Assembly: GCA_910577765.1 (NCBI GenBank)
Contig: CAJTOV010000081.1
Span: 1-17,082 of the forward strand
Length of the DNA: 17,082 nucleotides
Direction of reading: 5' to 3'
From: an uncultured Lachnospiraceae bacterium
GTDB lineage: Bacteria > Bacillota > Clostridia > Lachnospirales > Lachnospiraceae
Position 1 is the stretch's first letter, and the number at the start of each line of letters is the position of its first letter. The notes under the pieces are model-generated. The model did no database searches and was not told where the DNA came from. It worked only from the letters and a program-made list of their open reading frames with translations. The position numbers and the translations under genes are program-made. Below, piece by piece: positions 8,301 through 14,507 of this stretch.

Positions 8301-9632
8301 GCAGGCCTCATTGAGCTGGACACTGTCCACGGTCCGGTCCTTGATGCGGATACACTTCATATCCTGTCCGCCGATGTCCAGAATACAGTCTACCTCCGGA
8401 TCGAAAAATGCCGCCGCATAGTAGTGGGAGATGGTCTCCACCTCCCCCTCATCCAGGAGAAATGCCGCCTTTAAAAGGGCCTCCCCGTATCCGGTGGAGC
8501 AGGACCAGGCGATCCGGGCTCCCTCAGGAAGCTGGTCACGGATCTCTCCGATGGCCCGGATGGCCGTGGCCAGAGGGCTGCCGTTGTTGCCCGAGTAGAA
8601 GCGGTACAGAAGACTTCCGTCCTCCCCCACCAGGGCTGCCTTGGTGGTGGTGGAACCGGCGTCAATCCCCAAAAAGCAGTTGCCCTGGTAGGTGGCCAGG
8701 TCCCTGCTGCGGACACAGTACTGTCCGTGGCGCCGGCAGAAGGCCTCATACTCCTGGCCGGAGGCAAACAGAGGCTCCATGCGCTTGATCTCCGTGTCCA
8801 TCCGGACGCCTTCCGACAGCCGTAAGATCAGGTCTGACAGGGAGACTTCCACATCCTTTTTGCTGTTCATGGCCGAACCCATGGCCGCGAACAGGTGGGA
8901 ATGCTCCGGCGCCACAACATGGTGCTTATCCAGGTTCAGGGTGCGGACAAAGGCTTTGCGCAGCTCCGGGAGAAAGTGCAGGGGTCCCCCCAGGAACGCT
9001 ACCGTACCCCGGATGGGCTTGCCGCAGGCCAGGCCGCTGATGGTCTGGTTGACCACAGCCTGGAAAATGGAGGCGGCCAGGTCTTCCCTGGTGGCCCCCT
9101 CATTGATCAGGGGCTGGATATCGGACTTGGCAAACACCCCGCACCGGGCCGCGATTGGGTAGATCATCTGGTGATTTGCCGCATATGTATTGAGACCGGA
9201 AGCATCCGTCTGGAGCAGGGAAGCCATCTGGTCGATGAAAGAACCGGTGCCTCCTGCACAGATCCCGTTCATGCGCTGGTCAATGCCGCCGGTGAAATAG
9301 ATGATCTTGGCATCCTCCCCGCCCAGCTCAATGGCAACGTCCGTGTGGGGCGCCTCGGCCCGCAGGGCCGTGGCTACCGCCACAACCTCCTGGGTAAAGG
9401 GGATGCCCAGATGGCCGGAAAGGGCCAGACCGCCGGACCCGGTAATATCCGGATGAACCCGGATCTCACCCAGAACCTCCCTGGCACGGGACAAAAGCAT
9501 GGCCAGGGTTTCCTGGATGTTGGCATAATGGCGCTCATAGTCACAGAATAGCGGTCTGCTGTTTCTGTCTAAAATTGCAATCTTTACGGTGGTGGAACCG
9601 ATGTCGATTCCCAGTCTGTTCTGTATGCTCAT
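5325..9632 (-). CDS. fused acyl-CoA dehydratase activase / 2-hydroxyacyl-CoA dehydratase-like protein
   Basis: This 1435-residue protein joins two BcrAD/BadFG-type ATPase domains to a dehydratase-like region. Domain 1 (about 1-260) opens with GIDIGSTTVKIAIL and has the cluster cysteines Cys125 (GICAGGTGSF) and Cys164 (ARCGVFAKSD) expected of an archerase. Domain 2 (about 318-580) opens with GIDAGSTTTKAALVG, with Cys444/Cys448 (ACSSGCGSF) and Cys483. A Cys-rich stretch CKGCTNHC follows at 607-614. DUF2229 begins near 672 (VGIPRVLNMYENYPFW), and the dehydratase-like part continues to the end, with Cys723, 748, 765, 937, 1062, 1097, 1352 and 1358. Known activases pass one electron at very low potential, driven by ATP, to 2-hydroxyacyl-CoA dehydratases. 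The role of this fused family is not established as far as I know. The gene stands alone, with its own promoter and terminator. The GGAGG site lies 21 nt before the ATG, unusually far. Confidence 0.92.
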   Translation of the reverse strand: MSIQNRLGIDIGSTTVKIAILDRNSRPLFCDYERHYANIQETLAMLLSRAREVLGEIRVHPDITGSGGLALSGHLGIPFTQEVVAVATALRAEAPHTDVAIELGGEDAKIIYFTGGIDQRMNGICAGGTGSFIDQMASLLQTDASGLNTYAANHQMIYPIAARCGVFAKSDIQPLINEGATREDLAASIFQAVVNQTISGLACGKPIRGTVAFLGGPLHFLPELRKAFVRTLNLDKHHVVAPEHSHLFAAMGSAMNSKKDVEVSLSDLILRLSEGVRMDTEIKRMEPLFASGQEYEAFCRRHGQYCVRSRDLATYQGNCFLGIDAGSTTTKAALVGEDGSLLYRFYSGNNGSPLATAIRAIGEIRDQLPEGARIAWSCSTGYGEALLKAAFLLDEGEVETISHYYAAAFFDPEVDCILDIGGQDMKCIRIKDRTVDSVQLNEACSSGCGSFIETFAKSLNFSVEDFAREALFAANPTDLGTRCTVFMNSNVKQAQKEGASVADISAGLAYSVIKNALFKVIKITSAADLGNHVVVQGGTFYNDAVLRSFEKIAGCEAIRPDIAGIMGAFGAALIARERYEASPSRQTRMLSLDKICGLRYDTSMTRCKGCTNHCVLTVNRFDGGRQYVSGNRCERGLGKEKTKKEIPNLFDYKYHRMFDYEPLRPDLAVRGTVGIPRVLNMYENYPFWAVFFRELGFRTVLSPQSSRKIYELGIESIPSESECYPAKLVHGHISWLLKQGISEIFYPCIPYERNETPEAGNHYNCPMVTSYAENIKNNVEELSQRHIHFMNPFLAFTSEEVLTRQLIVEFGKEYHISSVEIQKAAHAAWQELLASRRDMEKKGEETIAWLKEHDCHGIVLAGRPYHADPEIHHGIPEMITSYGMAVLTEDSVSHLAQAERPLIVTDQWMYHSRLYKAAAYVKQTDCLDLVQLNSFGCGLDAVTTDQVHDILASAGKIYTVLKIDEVNNLGAARIRIRSLMAALRVRQQKHFARRIRSSSYRRVVFTREMKKEYTLLCPQMSPIHFDLIGPAIRSCGYNIVVLDNDSRSAIDVGLQYVNNDACYPSLIVIGQVMEALLSGKYDLDHTAVFMSQTGGGCRASNYIGFIRRALEKAGMPQVPVVSVNYNGMETNPGFTFTPALVTKAMQAIVYGDVFMRVLYATRPYEKEAGAANALHAQWRKRCIESLSKRSVNMMEFGRNVRGIVRDFDRLPRTGVIKPRVGIVGEILVKFSPLANNHIVELLEAEGAEAVMPDLMDFLLYCFYNNNFKAEHLGGKQSTARLSNLGITLLEYLRRVARKELQASEHFLPPSRIWQLADMAKEFVSLGNQTGEGWFLTGEMLELIHSGVSNIVCTQPFGCLPNHIVGKGVIKELHRKHPESNIIAVDYDPGASEVNQLNRIKLMLATAQRNLQVAARPGKTDRVKYPYKLTTAPNNG

Positions 9633-9724
9633 ATGGTGGGAAAATATCCCCGGCCTCCTTTACAATTGTTACGGCGTCCGCCTAATGGGGAAAAATATGC
9701 ACATACTATATGCATTTTAGAAGC

Positions 9725-9753
9725 AGTATACCATAAAAGCCGGGAGAATACAA
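9725..9753 (-). promoter_or_regulatory. promoter of the activase fusion gene
   Basis: On the minus strand TTGTAT (9753-9748) is followed after exactly 17 nt by TATACT (9730-9725). The leader would be about 85 nt. The rest of the 375-bp gap between this gene and the divergent regulator gene (9633-10007) is AT-rich. Apart from the plus-strand promoter and operator listed below, it shows only a perfect TTGACA at 9880-9885 without a well-spaced -10. Confidence 0.7.
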
Positions 9754-9920
9754 TTTGGATATCCGTTAAAAGTTAGTTAAGATTTGGAAGAAACAGGACC
9801 GGATTCTTGCAGGAACCACAAAAATGCCACAATATTTCTGGTAATAATCATGACAGTTTCTTAACGATTATAGTGATAATTGACAAAAAAATACAGAACC
9901 ATTTGTCTATTATATGGATA

Positions 9921-9949
9921 TTGACTCTGCGGATTTCCTGTGTTATCAT
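9921..9949 (+). promoter_or_regulatory. extended -10 promoter of the LacI-family regulator gene
   Basis: TTGACT (9921-9926) is followed after 17 nt by TATCAT (9944-9949), with TG at 9941-9942 forming an extended -10. Transcription would start near 9956, placing the palindromic operator at about +7 to +18, a typical repressing position. Confidence 0.75.
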
Positions 9950-9962
9950 GAAACCAGAACAA

Positions 9963-9974
9963 GCAAACGTTTGC
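9963..9974. promoter_or_regulatory. LacI-family operator, copy 1 (autoregulation)
   Basis: GCAAACGTTTGC is a perfect 12-bp palindrome with a central CpG, the typical form of LacI/PurR-family sites. It lies 33 nt before the regulator start codon. It is identical to the palindrome before tctC at 11159-11170. Confidence 0.85.
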
Positions 9975-10007
9975 CTATAGGAAGCGGCAGGAGAAAAGAG
10001 GTGAGAT

Positions 10008-11039
10008 ATGGGCGGCCAGTATGCAACATTGAAAGATGTGGCAGAACGGGCAGGTACAACTGCTGCTACCGTATCCTATGTGCTGAACGGTTCAAAGAAG
10101 CGTTATATCAGTGAGGACATGCGCCGCAGAGTGGAGGAAGCGGCCAGGGAGCTTAACTATGTAAAAAGCAGTGCAGCCAGCAGTCTCAAGGGAAAGAAGC
10201 GCAAGATCATCGCAGTCCTGGTTCCCCAGTTTGAAAACCAGTTTTTTACACAGCTGATTCTGGGAGTGGAGCGGGTGGCGGACCAGTACGGATACATTCT
10301 TTCCATCTGCAATACCTTTGACGATCCAAGGCGGGAGCTGGAGATCATCAACCGGATGCAGGCCCAGCGGGTGGACGGCTACATTATCACACCTACCAGG
10401 GAGGGTGGAAGAAACACCCGGCAGATCCGCAAGATCGGGGTTCCCATGGTGGTGGTGGACCGGTCCATAGACATAAAGACCCCCTACTTCTTTGTATCCA
10501 TCCAGAACTACGAAAGTACGGCCATGGCCGTGCGGTATCTGCTGGAGCGGGGCCACAGGCATATTGCCTACATTGGCTGGAAAGCAGATTTCGGCGGACT
10601 GGAGCTGCGGGAGCAGGCTTACCGGGAGCTTCTGACCCGGTACCAGGTTCCGGAAGAAGAACAGATCGTATACAACGGGGAATTTACGGAGGAAAGCGGC
10701 CAGGAGCTGACCAGGCAGGCTCTTAAGGAGCACCCGGAGGCAACGGCTGTGCTGTATGCCTACAATGTTCAGGCCAGGGGCGGTGTGGATTATCTGGCCC
10801 AGGCCGGCATCCAGGTGGGAAAGGAGCTGTCTGTGCTTGTGATCGGTGCCCCGGACTGGGTTCACACAGGGAACAACCGTTTCACCTGCGTGGATTTAAA
10901 CGGCAGGGGACTTGGAACCATTGCGGCGGAGACGCTGTTTGACATCATTGACCATGAAGGAGCGGTAGCGCCTTACCAGAAGGACCAGATTTCCACACTT
11001 CTGGAGGGAGATTCCGTCTGTCGGGTGCAGAGCGTGTGA
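10008..11039 (+). CDS. LacI-family transcriptional regulator
   Basis: This 343-residue DNA-binding regulator has the family's normal length. Residues 7-27 form the helix-turn-helix, with ATLKDVAERAGTTAATVSYV as the recognition unit. The hinge helix follows near 54-61 (SSAASSLKG), with Leu60 in the place of the residue that LacI and PurR insert at the central CpG of their operators. The periplasmic-binding-protein-like effector domain runs from about 66 to 340, for example IIAVLVPQFENQFFTQLI, RVDGYIITPT and RGHRHIAYIGW. The recognition helix (TAATVS) resembles that of PurR (TTTVS), which binds GCAAACGTTTGC-like sites, and that exact palindrome occurs before this gene and before tctC. The start is supported by GAGGTG just upstream. 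Context suggests it senses the transported substrate or a product of the oxidoreductases. The effector is unknown, and activation rather than repression at tctC cannot be excluded. Confidence 0.93.
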   Translation: MGGQYATLKDVAERAGTTAATVSYVLNGSKKRYISEDMRRRVEEAARELNYVKSSAASSLKGKKRKIIAVLVPQFENQFFTQLILGVERVADQYGYILSICNTFDDPRRELEIINRMQAQRVDGYIITPTREGGRNTRQIRKIGVPMVVVDRSIDIKTPYFFVSIQNYESTAMAVRYLLERGHRHIAYIGWKADFGGLELREQAYRELLTRYQVPEEEQIVYNGEFTEESGQELTRQALKEHPEATAVLYAYNVQARGGVDYLAQAGIQVGKELSVLVIGAPDWVHTGNNRFTCVDLNGRGLGTIAAETLFDIIDHEGAVAPYQKDQISTLLEGDSVCRVQSV

Positions 11040-11158
11040 CAACCGTCCAGGGGATACGCTCTGGACCGGCAGATATTCAGGAATCCTTCTGCACGCCAGT
11101 CCCGGAGTCTGGAAAATTCCGGGACGGTTACGGACCAGGAGTTTTTCAGGTGCCATAG

Positions 11159-11170
11159 GCAAACGTTTGC
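11159..11170. promoter_or_regulatory. LacI-family operator, copy 2, upstream of tctC
   Basis: The same perfect GCAAACGTTTGC palindrome as at 9963-9974 lies 30 nt before the tctC start codon. No good -35/-10 pair is visible around it. It may therefore block read-through from the regulator gene or act with a weak or activated promoter. The regulator-tctC gap (161 nt) also has an 8-bp hairpin (11099-11106 with 11118-11125) without a T-run. Confidence 0.82.
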
Positions 11171-11200
11171 TTATTTAAAAATCCAAGGAGGAAACAAGGT

Positions 11201-12229
11201 ATGAAAAACAAGAAATCAATGATCGCAGTAGTGGCAATCGTGGTTGTTGCCCTGATTGCAGGCGTGGCTTACCAGCAGCTTGGCGGCAAGGCATCCAAGT
11301 ACCCGTCCCGGGATATCAACATGGTAGTTCCGTGGAATCCGGGCGGCTCTACGGACCTTACCGGCCGCGCCCTGGCAGACGCCATGGGCAAGAGCCTGGG
11401 TACCAACATTGTGGTAACCAACACTCCCGGTTCCGGCGGTTCCGTAGGTTCCCTGACCGTGCAGAAGGCCGAGAAAGACGGATACAATATTCTGGCCAAC
11501 GGCATGCTGGCCCTGACGGCCATGCCGGTTCTGGGCTACACGGAAAGCACCCACAAGGACTGGGATTACTATCTGGCAACCTTTACCCCCAATGTGCTGG
11601 CTGTGCGGAAGGATTCTCCCTACCAGACTGCCCAGGATCTGCTGGATGACATGGCAGCCCGTCCCGGTGAAGTCACCGACGGTACCGGCGGAATGGGTTC
11701 CGGCGGCCATCTGGGAATCGAAGTGCTCTGCGCGGCAGCAGGACTGGAATACAAGCACGTGACCTATGAGGGCGGCAGCAAGGCCATTACCGCGGCCCTG
11801 GCAGGGGAGGTGGATTTCACCAGCCAGCTTCTGGTGGAAATGCAGGATATGTTCGTATCCGGGGATATGAGAGCACTGGCCAACTTTACCGCAGAAGAGA
11901 TCGTTCTGGAAAACGGCGTGGTGATTCCCTCCATTCTGGACTTTGTTCCCGAGCTGGCAGAAAGACTGCCCATGGGTGAGACCACCGGAATCGCAGTGCC
12001 CAAGGGACAGCCGGACAACGTGATGGAGGCTCTGGACAAGGCCTTTGACGAGGCAGTAAAGAGCGAGGACTTCCTGGCATTCTGTGAGACCAAGGGCTTC
12101 CTGGTAACTGCCATGGGCAGAAAGGATGCGGAAGGCTACGTGGACAAGCTGGCTTCCACCGTTACCTGGACCTTGTACGACTGCGGCGTGGCAACCATCT
12201 CTCCGGAGCAGTTCGGTATCAGCCGGTAA
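11201..12229 (+). CDS. tripartite tricarboxylate transporter substrate-binding protein, TctC family
   Basis: This 342-residue extracytoplasmic protein captures a carboxylate-bearing substrate and delivers it to the TctAB membrane pair encoded downstream. Residues about 8-24 are one hydrophobic segment (AVVAIVVVALIAGVAYQ). The mature domain has the family signature VVPWNPGGSTDLTGRALAD near 43, TNTPGSGGSVGS near 72, DGTGGMGSGGHLGIE in the middle and the YEGGSKAITAALAGEVDF loop that shapes the binding pocket. Unlike most substrate-binding proteins of Gram-positive bacteria, it has no cysteine near the signal segment and so no lipobox. It is probably held by an uncleaved N-terminal anchor or released after signal peptidase I cleavage (inference). 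The AAGGAGG site 9 nt before the ATG is near perfect, fitting the high expression such proteins need. A strong hairpin follows the stop codon. Confidence 0.93.
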   Translation: MKNKKSMIAVVAIVVVALIAGVAYQQLGGKASKYPSRDINMVVPWNPGGSTDLTGRALADAMGKSLGTNIVVTNTPGSGGSVGSLTVQKAEKDGYNILANGMLALTAMPVLGYTESTHKDWDYYLATFTPNVLAVRKDSPYQTAQDLLDDMAARPGEVTDGTGGMGSGGHLGIEVLCAAAGLEYKHVTYEGGSKAITAALAGEVDFTSQLLVEMQDMFVSGDMRALANFTAEEIVLENGVVIPSILDFVPELAERLPMGETTGIAVPKGQPDNVMEALDKAFDEAVKSEDFLAFCETKGFLVTAMGRKDAEGYVDKLASTVTWTLYDCGVATISPEQFGISR

Positions 12230-12241
12230 GAGTTCCGGCGG

Positions 12242-12270
12242 CAGCCGTTCAGAGGGGCTCTGGACGGCTG
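12242..12270 (+). other. intercistronic hairpin after tctC
   Basis: A 13-bp stem with one G-U pair (12242-12254 with 12258-12270) closes a 3-nt loop, starting 13 nt after the tctC stop codon. No T-run follows. Such structures after binding-protein genes often protect the upstream mRNA and lower expression of the membrane genes. The remaining 150 nt to tctB show no gene. Confidence 0.65.
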
Positions 12271-12420
12271 TAGCCGGCCGGATGTGGGAACTGTATCCCG
12301 GTAACTGTCCGGATATAAGGAATGCGAAAGAGGAAGGGGCCTGGATACCACAAAAGGCTCCTTCATTTTGCCCGACATACCGGAAACGTTATTGAACCAG
12401 ACAAGAGAGGTGACTGAATC

Positions 12421-12903
12421 TTGGAAAATAATCGCAAAATGAAGGATTTTCTTTCTTCAATTGTACTGTTGGCGCTATCGTTTTTCGTATTGTTTGAGAG
12501 CTGGCGGATCTACCAGAAGGCCGGAAAGCTTCTGTATCTGTCGCCGGCCCTGATCCCCCTGATGCTGGGGGGAATCCTGCTGCTTCTGTCCCTTGTCCTT
12601 TTGCTGGAAAGCTTAAAGGGCGGCGGTGCCGGTGCCAGGGTGGAAGAGATGAAGGCCGTGTTCCGGGACCTGAAAAAGGACCCCAACTCCTTCCGGATGC
12701 TGGTAGGGGTGGTACTGATGGGGGTATATACCTTTGTGCTTCTGGGGCTGCTGCCTTTCTGGCTGGCCACCTTCCTGTTTATGCTGCTGCTGATGTATTT
12801 TCTGGAGGCCGGGTCCCTGGTGCAGATTGTGTCCGTGTCCGTGCTTGTGACGGCACTGATCATCATTCTGTTCCAGGTGTGCTTCCGGGTACCGTTACCG
12901 TAG
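12421..12903 (+). CDS. tripartite tricarboxylate transporter small membrane subunit, TctB family
   Basis: This 160-residue integral membrane protein is the small subunit of the transporter and works with TctA. Four hydrophobic segments are visible: about 9-25, 36-61, 96-118 and 120-155 (the last two in LVGVVLMGVYTFVLLG and then LATFLFMLLLMYFLEA and IVSVSVLVTALIIILF), with a charged loop between the second and third. Size and layout match TctB, whose sequence is poorly conserved, so position between tctC and tctA is the strongest argument. The start is a TTG codon supported by GAGAGGTGA 7 nt upstream. An ATG at 12439 would shorten the protein by six residues but lacks such a site. The stop codon TAG is part of the ribosome-binding site of tctA. 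Confidence 0.88.
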   Translation: MENNRKMKDFLSSIVLLALSFFVLFESWRIYQKAGKLLYLSPALIPLMLGGILLLLSLVLLLESLKGGGAGARVEEMKAVFRDLKKDPNSFRMLVGVVLMGVYTFVLLGLLPFWLATFLFMLLLMYFLEAGSLVQIVSVSVLVTALIIILFQVCFRVPLP

Positions 12904-12918
12904 GAGGAGGGATTGTTT

Positions 12919-14406
12919 ATGGCATTACAATATCTGGCCCAGGCCTTTGGGGCCGTCATGACGCCCATGAATCTGGGTGTCCTGTTTCTGTCAACCTTTG
13001 CGGGACTGATCATGGGCATGCTTCCAGGACTCAGTGCCACCATGGCCGTGGCCCTTCTTACAGGCCTGACCTACAGTCTGCCCAGCACCAGCGCCATCAT
13101 TTCCCTGATCGGCGTCTATGTGGGAGCCATCTCCGGCGGCTGCCAGGCAGCGGTTCTTCTGAATATTCCCGGGACCCCTGCCAGCGCGGCCACGGCCCTG
13201 GACGGATTCCCCCTGGCCAACCGGGGCAAGGGCGGCCTGGCCATCTTTCTGGCTACCACAGCCTCCTGCGCAGGGACCCTGATCAGTGTTATCTGTGTCC
13301 TGACCCTGACGCCTCTCCTGACCCAGGTTTCCTTACAGTTCGGAAGCTGGGAGTTCTTTCTGTTAAGCCTGTTCGGGGTGATCATCTGCGGCAACTTAAC
13401 CTCCGGCGGCAATGCGGTGAAGGGGTGGATCTCCGGTGTCATCGGCCTGTTAGTGGCCCAGGTAGGCCTGGACCAGGTGGATGCGTTTCCCAGGTTCTCC
13501 TTCGGAAATGTCAACATTATGGCAGGCCTTGCCCTGATCCCCATTATGATCGGACTGTTCGGATTCCCGGAGATCATCAAGGCGTTTAAGAAGACGGAAA
13601 GCAAGGTGCTGGAGTTCTCCCCCTTCCGGATCGGCGAGGGCTTCGGGATTCTGAAAAACCACATAGTGGAGATGGTGCGGTCCGCCCTGATCGGTGTGGG
13701 CGTAGGCATCATCCCGGGTGTGGGAGAGGACGTAGGCGGCTGGCTCAGCTACTGGGCAACCAAGTCCACCAGCAAGGAGCCGGAGAAGTTCGGTGACGGG
13801 GCAGTGGAAGGCATCATTTCCGCGGAGGCAGGCAACAACTCCTGTATCGGCGGCGCCATTATCCCCATTCTGTCCCTGGCAGTTCCCGGCAGCGCACCGG
13901 CAGCCGTTCTTCTGGCAGCCTTTATGATGCACGGCTACCGTCCCGGCCCCCTTCTGATGAACGAGAGTCCGGAATTTTTGTACCAGGTCTGTGTGGACCT
14001 GTTTATGGCAGCGCTGGCCATGTGGATTCTGGCCCAGATCGTGTCCAAGTTCTCCGTGAAGATTCTGGGGGTGAAGAAGGAGATTCTGATGCCGGTGATC
14101 TATGTGCTGTGTGTGGTAGGCTCCTTTGTCATCAACCACATTATGTTTGATGTGAAGGTAATGTTTATCTTCGGAATCATCGGATTCTTCCTTTCCATAG
14201 CGGAATTTCCGGCAGCGCCGTTCCTTCTGGGGGTCATTCTGGGAAGCATGACCGATTCCAACCTGCGGCGGAGCCTGAACATCTCCAGCGGCAGCTTCAT
14301 GCCTATGTTTGGCCGGCCCATCAGCCTGATCTTTTTGGTGGTGATTCTGGTGCTGATCCTGGCCCAGTTCCATGTATTTGACCGGCTGAAAAGAGCGAAA
14401 AAGTAG
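12919..14406 (+). CDS. tripartite tricarboxylate transporter large permease, TctA family
   Basis: This 495-residue multi-spanning protein forms the transport channel, probably driven by an ion gradient as in known members. Two inverted-repeat-like halves each carry a proline-glycine motif: MGMLPGLSATMAVALLTGLTY near 33 and GVGIIPGVGEDVGGWLSYW near 265. The conserved block GAISGGCQAAVLLNIPGTPA near 75, continuing through DGFPLANRGKGGLA, is a hallmark of the family. The segment IPILSLAVPGSAPAAVLLAA near 320 is another. At least ten hydrophobic spans are apparent. I choose ATG 12919 over the TTG at 12913, because the AGGAGGAGG site (12902-12910) is 8 nt from the ATG but only 2 nt from the TTG. 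Its gene follows tctB by 15 nt and should be cotranscribed with it. Confidence 0.94.
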   Translation: MALQYLAQAFGAVMTPMNLGVLFLSTFAGLIMGMLPGLSATMAVALLTGLTYSLPSTSAIISLIGVYVGAISGGCQAAVLLNIPGTPASAATALDGFPLANRGKGGLAIFLATTASCAGTLISVICVLTLTPLLTQVSLQFGSWEFFLLSLFGVIICGNLTSGGNAVKGWISGVIGLLVAQVGLDQVDAFPRFSFGNVNIMAGLALIPIMIGLFGFPEIIKAFKKTESKVLEFSPFRIGEGFGILKNHIVEMVRSALIGVGVGIIPGVGEDVGGWLSYWATKSTSKEPEKFGDGAVEGIISAEAGNNSCIGGAIIPILSLAVPGSAPAAVLLAAFMMHGYRPGPLLMNESPEFLYQVCVDLFMAALAMWILAQIVSKFSVKILGVKKEILMPVIYVLCVVGSFVINHIMFDVKVMFIFGIIGFFLSIAEFPAAPFLLGVILGSMTDSNLRRSLNISSGSFMPMFGRPISLIFLVVILVLILAQFHVFDRLKRAKK

Positions 14407-14445
14407 TGCAGACATGGAAAAATGTGATAAAATGGTAGCAGTCCG

Positions 14446-14465
14446 GACGGCAGGAGCCTGCCGTC
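14446..14465 (+). other. small intercistronic hairpin after tctA
   Basis: GACGGCAG (14446-14453) and CTGCCGTC (14458-14465) form a perfect 8-bp stem with a 4-nt loop in the 101-nt gap before the first oxidoreductase gene. There is no T-run, so processing or mild attenuation is likelier than full termination. Confidence 0.5.
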
Positions 14466-14507
14466 TGAGCGGTTACATCAACCAATCTTGAGAAAGCAGG
14501 TGAAATC

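Noticed and set aside
9880..9913. Perfect TTGACA as -35 of a second regulator promoter
   Set aside because: The nearest -10-like hexamer (TATTAT at 9908-9913) is 22 nt away, too far; the pair at 9921-9949 is much better.
11099..11125. Hairpin after the regulator gene as a terminator
   Set aside because: The stem is only 8 bp and no T-run follows; it may slow but is unlikely to end transcription.
12879..13589. 236-codon plus-strand frame overlapping tctB and tctA
   Set aside because: It is out of frame with tctA, whose family motifs are continuous; its Gly/Pro/Arg/His-rich sequence is typical of a shadow frame.
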